Shown piece after piece: positions 9,309 through 15,170 of a stretch of DNA of 64,000 nucleotides. The stretch comes from Methanobrevibacter sp. (GTDB taxonomy: Archaea; Methanobacteriota; Methanobacteria; Methanobacteriales; Methanobacteriaceae). The stretch lies in the NCBI GenBank assembly GCA_017459665.1, contig JAFUCN010000069.1:27229-91228 (forward strand), given 5' to 3'. A model generated the notes under the pieces. That model worked only from the letters and a program-made list of their open reading frames with translations. It was not told the origin of the DNA and did not search any database. The position numbers and the translations under genes were made by a program. Each line of letters starts with the position of its first letter. Within the stretch, counting starts at the first letter, position 1.

Positions 9309-9712
9309 TGGATCAGTTAAAATACGGAGATTATACTTATCAGGGTAAAGGTGAATTTTGTGAAGGAACACATTTTGCTTATAGCGAGAAAGCTCTTTCA
9401 CAATATGCACGTTCTTTAGATAGAGAAAATATTGTAGGTGTAATATCAAATAATGCAAAAGTTTTAGATGTTGATGCTAATGACAATAGAGAATTTCAAA
9501 AAATAAATACAGAAGCTGAAAAGTTACATGAACGCTCAAATGTTAGTCTTTCTATTGCTCGATCTGTTCTTGCTCTTTCAAAGGGATATGATGCAATGCG
9601 TTTTAATTTAGATGGTAAAATAAGAAGAGAAACATTTGGTAATAAATCTGACTATATTTGTTTTTTGAAAAGAGATAATTTAATTTTGAAGGAATTTCAT
9701 CAAAATGAGTAA
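9260..9712 (+). CDS. Frameshifted second ART-like domain of the 7734 gene
   Basis: 150 residues in the -1 frame relative to 7734-9308, with no ribosome binding site at ATG 9260. It starts MYRVVNG (ART Arg motif) and continues with GTHFAYSEKALSQYA and GYDAMRF, the pattern of phage PARP-like ART domains, as in the second domain of the 775-2805 protein. It is therefore the second effector of the upstream gene rather than an independent gene. Its end overlaps the next gene by 8 bases. Confidence 0.65.
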   Translation: MYRVVNGNNDISAKSMMDQLKYGDYTYQGKGEFCEGTHFAYSEKALSQYARSLDRENIVGVISNNAKVLDVDANDNREFQKINTEAEKLHERSNVSLSIARSVLALSKGYDAMRFNLDGKIRRETFGNKSDYICFLKRDNLILKEFHQNE

Positions 9713-10658
9713 TTATATGTTTGAAGAATGGAATCGATTTGTTGAGAATACTAGAATTAATCGATTGAATGAATTAAAATTAGCACTTAATGGAGGAAAG
9801 AATTCTGGCAATCACAACCCAGGCCGGGGAAGGGGTGTGGGTAAACCAGGAACGGGAACAAGTCGATTAGCAAAACCGAAATCTTTATCAGTAAAAGACT
9901 GGGCAGATTACATGAATTCTGACATAAATCAAAGGCAAGGAAATGCTTCAATTTATGATGAGACAGCAGGAAATTATGTAGTTGTCAAATCTTCTAAAAA
10001 TGCTGGAGTCTTTGAAGGAATGAATCCAATTTCTAAAACAGCAACTAAAAAGAATATAGATTCAATGACACCAGAAGAAAGACAAGCAATTACTAATTAT
10101 ACTTCTGAATATAATGCCGGAAACTCTGATGAAGTAAATCGTTACTTACGACTAGGTGAAGGAAGTGAAGCATCTAAAAAAGCAGCAGAACTTCTTACAT
10201 CTGCTTTAGATAAATGTAAACTAGGAACAAATACAGTTCTGTTTAGAGGAGTTGAACCAAGTATTTTCGGAGCAGACGCAGAAAAAGCAATTAAAAAGCT
10301 AAATAGAGCGGTTAAAAATCGTTATACAAAGAACTTCGATTCTTCTCTTAATAAACTTTCTTCTTTAGAAGGAACAATCATACAAGATAAAGGTTGTATG
10401 TCAACAAGCACTGTTTTCGATAGAAAATATACCGGACTTGGAGTTATTATGAGAATACAAGCATCTAAAAATGATAAGGCTTGTGATATTTACGATCTTT
10501 CTCGCTATGGAGGAAACAGAGATGCATTTTCTAAAATGTTCGGTTATTCTTACGAAACAGCTGAAAATGAAGTTTTGTTTGCTCCAAACTCTAAGCTTAA
10601 AATCATAGGAACCACTGTAACTTCTGATGGAGTTGTTTTAGATTGTAAAACCATTTAA
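9705..10658 (+). CDS. Tagged ADP-ribosyltransferase effector
   Basis: 317 residues. The N-terminal leader NRLNELKLALNGGKNSGNHN opens the tag (about residues 19-50; this copy has PGRGRG where most have PGQGRG). The ART domain has LFRGV (about 179), KGCMSTS (about 232) and TAENEVLFAP with E-x-E (about 287), a complete R-S-E set. Overlaps the previous reading frame by 8 bases. Last of the effector run. Confidence 0.82.
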   Translation: MSNYMFEEWNRFVENTRINRLNELKLALNGGKNSGNHNPGRGRGVGKPGTGTSRLAKPKSLSVKDWADYMNSDINQRQGNASIYDETAGNYVVVKSSKNAGVFEGMNPISKTATKKNIDSMTPEERQAITNYTSEYNAGNSDEVNRYLRLGEGSEASKKAAELLTSALDKCKLGTNTVLFRGVEPSIFGADAEKAIKKLNRAVKNRYTKNFDSSLNKLSSLEGTIIQDKGCMSTSTVFDRKYTGLGVIMRIQASKNDKACDIYDLSRYGGNRDAFSKMFGYSYETAENEVLFAPNSKLKIIGTTVTSDGVVLDCKTI

Positions 10659-10659
10659 C

Positions 10660-10761
10660 ATGATTGATTCGAATATATTTATGAAACTAACAATCTTTAT
10701 TCTTATAATAGCAATCTTAGGAATTATAAGTTATTACTTTATGAATAAACCAAGAAAATAA
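10660..10761 (+). CDS. 33-residue single-pass membrane peptide
   Basis: ATG 10660 lies one base after the stop of the ART gene (TAACATG), so it could be translated by re-initiation. One hydrophobic segment (LTIFILIIAILGIISYYF) is followed by a basic end NKPRK. Nothing else can be said; possibly a small membrane effector or a chance frame. Confidence 0.4.
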   Translation: MIDSNIFMKLTIFILIIAILGIISYYFMNKPRK

Positions 10762-10769
10762 CTAAGACT

Positions 10770-11087
10770 CTGTGAACAATTTATTGTTTTGAGGGAAAAA
10801 TCCCCTTTAGGCGATTTCTCGTCTTCAAGCTGCTTACAGCTTCAGGCTATTGCCACTGTTAGTTGCCTTGAATGCTAGGTTAATGTCCCCGCTTTCTCAG
10901 GTCTAACCCTTTGTTTTACAAGAATAAACCAGTAGTCCTCGTTCTGCGAGTATCTTTCAGTTACGTTCTGTATGGGGAAAAGAAATCGATCTTTCACAAT
11001 AGCTAGTAGATGGATTTCTCTTGCTCGTTCCTACATCTTTTGTCCTACTCCAAAAAGCCAAATCTGTGAACAAATAATTGTTTTGAG
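10770..11087. mobile_element. Possible non-autonomous IS200/IS605-like element (repeat-bounded, structured)
   Basis: A 24-base sequence at 10770-10793 recurs in the same orientation at 11064-11087 (22 of 24 identical). Each copy contains a near-palindrome (AACAATTTATTGTT and AACAAATAATTGTT). Between them is a structured, GC-richer stretch with hairpins such as AAGCTG-CTTA-CAGCTT at 10827-10842 and GGG-aaaaat-CCC at 10793-10803, and no convincing gene. Same-orientation subterminal palindromes without terminal inverted repeats are typical of IS200/IS605 ends, and the compact structure would suit their end-associated RNA. I could not match it to a known family; it could equally be a stand-alone structured RNA. 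Confidence 0.3.
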
Positions 11088-11144
11088 TCTTAAAAGGAGA
11101 GATGCGTAGAAGACCGCCGCTACTGTAATTTACCTTAACCACTG

Positions 11145-11225
11145 TTTACATTTTTTAGATTTATGGTATAATCTAAAGGAAGGCAGGAATCTCAGTGGTT
11201 AAAGGTGGTTAGATTCCTGCTTTTT
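11145..11225 (+). ncRNA. Small promoter-hairpin RNA of about 45 nt
   Basis: TTTACA 11145-11150 and TATAAT 11167-11172 form a promoter. About 10 bases further a perfect 10-bp stem (11183-11192 with 11211-11220) is followed by TTTTT, an intrinsic terminator. The whole transcript would be little more than this hairpin. Its loop contains CAGTGGTT, complementary to AACCACTG at 11139-11146 in the promoter region. No reading frame fits. Either an sRNA or a roadblock that isolates the capsid gene from upstream transcription. Confidence 0.5.
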
Positions 11226-11393
11226 AAGTATACAAATTCTTAAAAACCTATTTTTATTATATCACATTTTGTCATCTTAGTGTACAAGGGGAATCGGTTG
11301 TTTTTAGATTAAAAATAAATACTATGTTATAATATTTGTAGATACTCTTAAAGAGTGCGTAAACTTACTAATATAAAAAGAGGAGATTCGAAA
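11226..11393 (+). promoter_or_regulatory. Promoter region of the capsid gene
   Basis: No gene is seen. An extended -10 (TGTTATAAT, hexamer 11328-11333) precedes AAGAGGAG at 11379-11386, which serves the GTG at 11394. The -35 region is weak. Confidence 0.5.
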
Positions 11394-13118
11394 GTGAATG
11401 ACACTGACGAAGTTCGTGAAGATGTCGTTTTAGACGTTTCCGAAGACCGTGTTAAAGAACCTTCTGACTCAGAACGAATTGACGTTCTTGAAGAGACTTT
11501 ATCTAGTCAAGGAAAACAAATTGCAGACATTGCTAACGAGCAAGAAAAGATTGTCGACATCTTGGAGCAAATCTCAGAAAAAGTTCTTTCTCAATCTACT
11601 GATAAAGTTGAAATGGTTGAAGAAGAAACTTCTGAAATTGCAGAGAATTCTGTTGAGCCAGATGTAGTCAATGAAGAATCTTCTGAAGAAGCAACGATTG
11701 AAGCAACTGAAGAAGTTGAAGAAGCGGGTGAGGAAGAAAAGGAAGAAACAGATGAAGACGAGGAAGAAACCTCAGAACCAGAAGTTGAAACCAACTCTGA
11801 AACAGAAACTTCTAAAGAAGCTGAAGGAGAAGCTAAAGAAGAAACGGTTGAAGAGGTCACCGAAGAAGAACCTCAAGAAGAAAAGGAAATAGAAAAAATG
11901 ACTGAAGAGCAAATCAATGCTTTGAAAGAAGCCATCAAGAATGAAATCCTTGATGCGCAGGTTGAAGCTCCGAAGGTTGTAGAGACCGCGGAAGAAAAAA
12001 CCGATGAGCCAGCTGTTGAAAAGAACTGGCGCAAGCGCTATAACGATCAGATTTCTGCTGCTTGGGATGCTTATCGCCTTCACAACGCTGCAGCTGCTGA
12101 GAAGTTAGCGTCTATTAACAAGTTTAATCTTGAAGAGAAAATCAAGAATGCTTCTGATAGCGAAGTAATGACTATCGAAACTCTTGATGATTTTGTACTT
12201 CCTGCTGAAGTAGATCGCATGATTCACGGTAAGCGGACTAACTATGCTCCATTCTTGGATGCTATTGAGTATGTCCAGACTGATCGTTTGAGCTTTGCTT
12301 ATGCTACTCGTATCGGTGATATCGATATGCAGAACGTTGCTCTTTGCGATGATGGTGAAGATGGCAACCTCAAGCCGATTTCGACTTATGAGCTACAAAA
12401 AGGTGTTGCTCAGATGGAAGAGATGGCTGCTGTTACTCCTATTTGCGACAACGCAACCAAGTATCTTGCTGCTGACATCCTCTCTGATGTTGCTGCTGGT
12501 TATCGCACTGACTACGATCGCAAACTTGCTCAGCTCGCTATCATTCGCTTCCAGCAAGCTGTTGAAGCTACTGGCAACAAAGTTGATTTCGACGGTGCAG
12601 ATTCGACTGAAGCACTTGTTGATTTCATCAAAGCAACCACTCAGGTTTCTGACGGTGTGACTAACGGTAAGTTTGTCTTTACTGCTAAGACCAAGGCTAA
12701 ACTGCTTGAGTACTTCCTCAAGGCTGGTGCTAACAACGAAATGGGTCACGATATCATGACAACTGGCGAATTCCCAACAATCTTTGGTTATCCATATGTT
12801 GTTGTGCCTAACGACCTAATGCCAACCCTCGGCGAAGGTGATACGAAGAGCTTCAAGGCTACCAACAATGTTACTGGTGTTCTTGAGACTGTGACCATCA
12901 CTGCTCCTGTGTTCTACGGCGATCTTGATGAATATCGTGGTAAAACTTCTGGTGCGTTAAAGTATGACGTTTCTGCTGAAGCTTCTTACGAAATCGCTGA
13001 TGGTACCGTGCGGTCCGCATGGCAGAGGAACGAGCTTGTTCTTCGTGGTAGCTTCCTACGTGGTGGCTATGTCGCTGACCAGACTGCTATCGCAGCACTT
13101 GTTCCAGCATCTAACTAA
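11394..13118 (+). CDS. Major capsid protein, HK97 fold, with long acidic N-terminal extension
   Basis: 574 residues from GTG 11394, chosen because AAGAGGAG sits 7 bases upstream; an in-frame GTG at 11355 is the alternative. The first 190 residues are coiled-coil-like then extremely Glu-rich, a likely scaffolding (delta-domain) region removed by the prohead protease. The rest is HK97-like: a long helix-rich start, a central DRKLAQLAI helix, and the C-terminal run VFYGDLDEYRG...SYEI...AWQRNELVLRGSFLRGG. Codon use is GC-richer than in the neighbours, as expected for the most abundant virion protein. A terminator follows directly. Confidence 0.85.
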   Translation: MNDTDEVREDVVLDVSEDRVKEPSDSERIDVLEETLSSQGKQIADIANEQEKIVDILEQISEKVLSQSTDKVEMVEEETSEIAENSVEPDVVNEESSEEATIEATEEVEEAGEEEKEETDEDEEETSEPEVETNSETETSKEAEGEAKEETVEEVTEEEPQEEKEIEKMTEEQINALKEAIKNEILDAQVEAPKVVETAEEKTDEPAVEKNWRKRYNDQISAAWDAYRLHNAAAAEKLASINKFNLEEKIKNASDSEVMTIETLDDFVLPAEVDRMIHGKRTNYAPFLDAIEYVQTDRLSFAYATRIGDIDMQNVALCDDGEDGNLKPISTYELQKGVAQMEEMAAVTPICDNATKYLAADILSDVAAGYRTDYDRKLAQLAIIRFQQAVEATGNKVDFDGADSTEALVDFIKATTQVSDGVTNGKFVFTAKTKAKLLEYFLKAGANNEMGHDIMTTGEFPTIFGYPYVVVPNDLMPTLGEGDTKSFKATNNVTGVLETVTITAPVFYGDLDEYRGKTSGALKYDVSAEASYEIADGTVRSAWQRNELVLRGSFLRGGYVADQTAIAALVPASN

Positions 13119-13156
13119 TAAACAAACTAAAATAAACAAACTTTATACCCAAAAGA

Positions 13157-13182
13157 AATCGAGCTCAAAAGGCTCGATTTTC
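13157..13182 (+). terminator. Intrinsic terminator after the capsid gene
   Basis: AATCGAGC (13157-13164) pairs with GCTCGATT (13172-13179) over a 7-base loop and runs into TTTTC. The first rightward terminator after the capsid gene, separating it from the leftward tRNAs. Confidence 0.75.
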
Positions 13183-13212
13183 TTATATCTTAATTGCTAA
13201 ATGAACAAACTT

Positions 13213-13287
13213 TGGTGACTGGTAGAGGACTCGAACCCATATCTTAGGGCTTAGAACACCCTTGCCTTTCCATTAGACCAACCAGCC
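13213..13287 (-). tRNA. tRNA-Arg (anticodon TCT)
   Basis: On the minus strand: acceptor GGCTGGT pairs with ACCAGTC, encoded CCA, anticodon loop GTTCTAA giving TCT (reads AGA). AGA is a very common Arg codon in this AT-rich genome, so the tRNA probably supplements the host supply. The T stem has one mismatch. Confidence 0.85.
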
Positions 13288-13288
13288 T

Positions 13289-13366
13289 TGGTGGACGCGG
13301 CGAGATTCGAACTCGCACTGAACCGATTTTAAGTCGGATTCCTCTACCGAATTGGGACACACGTCC
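13289..13366 (-). tRNA. tRNA-Leu-like (anticodon TAA) with short variable loop
   Basis: Minus strand: acceptor GGACGTG pairs with CGCGTCC, CCA is encoded, T arm GCGAG-TTCGAAT-CTCGC is canonical, and the anticodon loop CTTAAAA gives TAA (reads TTA). Bacterial tRNA-Leu normally has a long variable arm; only about 5 bases are present here, so charging identity is uncertain. Confidence 0.7.
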
Positions 13367-13372
13367 GCATGA

Positions 13373-13445
13373 TGCCTAGGGTGGGGCTCGAACCCACACT
13401 GAATACATTTAAGTACATTGCCTCTACCAATTGGGCTACCGGAGC
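13373..13445 (-). tRNA. Degenerate tRNA, relative of the adjacent Leu-like tRNA
   Basis: Minus strand: D arm (GCCCAATTGGTAGAGGC) and T arm (GTGGG-TTCGAGC-CCCAC) are good and close to the neighbouring tRNA. However, the anticodon arm has wobble pairs around a 6-base loop (CTTAAA), the 7-bp acceptor has two mismatches, and the 3' end reads TCA rather than CCA. Flanking GATGC/GCATC extends the acceptor pairing. A decaying duplicate, or an odd tRNA with an ambiguous TAA/TTA anticodon. Confidence 0.5.
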
Positions 13446-13593
13446 ATCATATTTTAATTATAAAACAAAACTTCTAAAAAGTATACTGTTATTTACAATA
13501 ATAAATTATTAGCTTGTTAGTCATAGAGGTCTCTAATGACCTCTATTTATCTTCTAGAAGCAATTTATGTTATAATTAGAGAAAAGGAGAATT

Positions 13594-13803
13594 ATGACAG
13601 AAGAAGAAAAACGAAAGAAGATTGATGAACTCAATAGAGAAATTGAAGTTTTAGAAAAAGAGATTGAACTTGCTAAAAAGAGAAAAGAGCTTGAAGATTT
13701 GAAAGAGAGTCATCTTAATACTTTCATCAAAGAGAAAATTGTCAATTTGCCATATTATGATACTTCAGACCCTAGTCAATTTGATTTTAAGGTTTGGTGT
13801 TAG
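13594..13803 (+). CDS. Small coiled-coil protein
   Basis: 69 residues, ATG after AAAAGGAG and a -10 (TATAAT) about 20 bases upstream. Residues 1-45 are an almost uninterrupted charged heptad-like helix (IDELNREIEVLEKEIELAKK). Function unknown; immediately upstream of DHFR. Confidence 0.6.
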   Translation: MTEEEKRKKIDELNREIEVLEKEIELAKKRKELEDLKESHLNTFIKEKIVNLPYYDTSDPSQFDFKVWC

Positions 13804-13808
13804 TTAAA

Positions 13809-14261
13809 ATGATACGAATGATTGCTTGTATTGGAAAAGATAGAGAACTCGGAAAAAATAATGAGCTTGTTTTTAAGTTTAAAGAAGACATGGAGTTCTT
13901 CAAAAAGATGACATTAAATCAAACTGTCGTAATGGGGAGAAAAACTTTTGAGAGTATAGGGCATACTCTTCCAGATAGAAAAAATATAATCTTGTCAAGA
14001 GAATCAGAATATTCATTTGATGATATACTTTCATTAGATGAAGACGTGTGGATTATTGGAGGAGAAAGTCTTTACTATCAGTTTTTGCCTTATGCAAAAG
14101 AACTTTATTTGACTGAAGTAGATAAATCTGTAGAAGCAGACGCATTCTTTCCTATCTTCGATGAAACTCAATACTCTGTTGAAGTAATTAAAGAATGCGA
14201 AGAAAATGGAACTAAATTCGTTATAAAAAGATATTTACTTTTAAGTGAAAATGAATTATAA
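13809..14261 (+). CDS. folA: Dihydrofolate reductase
   Basis: 150 residues from ATG 13809. MIRMIACIGKDRELGKNNEL is the usual DHFR start (the strand and loop that bind folate and NADPH). It is followed by FKEDMEFFKKMT, VVMGRKTFESIG, LPDRKNIILSR and VWIIGGESLYYQFLPYAKELYLTEV, all in the expected order. Reduces dihydrofolate to tetrahydrofolate. The phage also encodes ThyX, which unlike ThyA does not produce dihydrofolate, so DHFR here probably boosts the general one-carbon pool or serves a host ThyA (inference). Confidence 0.9.
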   Translation: MIRMIACIGKDRELGKNNELVFKFKEDMEFFKKMTLNQTVVMGRKTFESIGHTLPDRKNIILSRESEYSFDDILSLDEDVWIIGGESLYYQFLPYAKELYLTEVDKSVEADAFFPIFDETQYSVEVIKECEENGTKFVIKRYLLLSENEL

Positions 14262-14268
14262 TTAACTT

Positions 14269-14354
14269 AAGAGGAGAATGAGTCATTATCTTCCACCCAA
14301 ATGTTTCCTCTCCTCTTGATAGAAGAACCTTGTTGGCTTAGGTTCTTCTTTTTA
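14269..14354 (+). ncRNA. Small two-hairpin RNA of about 86 nt with own promoter and terminator
   Basis: TTTACT 14234-14239 and TATAAT 14257-14262 (17-base spacer, overlapping the end of DHFR) predict a start near 14269. Exactly there a 9-bp stem begins (AAGAGGAGA with TCTCCTCTT at 14309-14317). A perfect 10-bp terminator stem (14320-14329 with 14340-14349) and TTTTT follow. The 5' arm contains an SD-like AGAGGAGA with ATG just behind (a 12-codon frame to 14316). An sRNA, or an SD-mimic regulatory RNA. Confidence 0.5.
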
Positions 14355-14411
14355 TGTTAGAAAAGTGTTTTTTGGTATAATTAAGATAGTAAAGCAAAAA
14401 AAGGAAAATAA

Positions 14412-15170
14412 ATGGCACAACCAGACAATCCATATGGAACTTATCTTGCATACTCCGACAACAACTCTTGGACAACAGAAAGAGGTGCTTCAAAGTTCAT
14501 TTCTTCTTTGATTCCTGCTTCTAGTATAGGTGTAGGAGATAAGGGAGCTGTTATCAATGGTTTTGTTGTAGAACAAAATTCAACTCCTAGTATGAGTGTG
14601 AAAATTATGCCAACTGAGCAAGGAGATTCTCAGACTGATGGTCATTGTATAATTAGTCGAAATGATTATTGCTATTTTGGGTGGATGTCTGCAGATTATG
14701 AACTAACGATTGGAACTGCATCAGCAACATATCCAAGAATTTCTTATATAGTTGCTTATGTTGATACTTCAATTTCATATGAACAAGAAGATGATGTTGT
14801 AGAATCTCCCGGAGTCTTACAATTCAAGGAAGTCAAAGGAATACCAGCATCAACACCAGTTCCCCCAACAACTACAGATATTCAGACTGCTGTAGGAGTA
14901 GGAAATCCTTATATTGTTCTTGCTTCTATCGTTGTTCCGATTTCAGCAACATCAATTGTAACTGACAATATTGAAGATTTAAGAGAAATGGCTGCAATAG
15001 ATGAATCAATCTTTAATCGTTCTGGAGGGGATGGGGAACTATATGCATCTGGACTCTTTCAAGCAAATACTGCTCAAACAAAGACAAAGATTGTTATTAC
15101 AGAGGCAAATGCATCAACTCCAGCAGCGATTCCAGGAGTTCAGCTAGTGTGGCTTAGAAAGCAATCATAA
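14412..15170 (+). CDS. Fibre/baseplate structural protein
   Basis: 252 residues. The pattern GAVINGFVVEQNSTPSMSV...YPRISYIVAYVDTS...VGNPYIVLASIVVP.....ITDNIEDLREM resembles the N-terminal, baseplate-attached part of phage fibre or upper-baseplate proteins. Stop and next start overlap (TAATG), so the two are co-translated. Exact position in the virion is inferred. Confidence 0.6.
   Translation: MAQPDNPYGTYLAYSDNNSWTTERGASKFISSLIPASSIGVGDKGAVINGFVVEQNSTPSMSVKIMPTEQGDSQTDGHCIISRNDYCYFGWMSADYELTIGTASATYPRISYIVAYVDTSISYEQEDDVVESPGVLQFKEVKGIPASTPVPPTTTDIQTAVGVGNPYIVLASIVVPISATSIVTDNIEDLREMAAIDESIFNRSGGDGELYASGLFQANTAQTKTKIVITEANASTPAAIPGVQLVWLRKQS

Noticed and set aside
10770..11087. CRISPR array
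   Set aside because: Only two repeats 294 bases apart; no spaced series of repeats was seen anywhere in the window.
10957..11142. Leftward 61-residue frame in the structured element
   Set aside because: No ribosome binding site, odd composition, and it lies in a region dominated by repeats and hairpins; a degraded TnpB end was considered but cannot be shown.
11591..12083. Leftward open frames across the capsid gene N-terminus
   Set aside because: They are mirror frames of the Glu-rich (GAA/GAG) region, giving Ser- or Phe-rich nonsense proteins without start signals.
13373..13445. Ochre suppressor tRNA
   Set aside because: A TTA anticodon would need an 8-base loop reading; the better pairing leaves a 6-base loop, so suppression is not supported.
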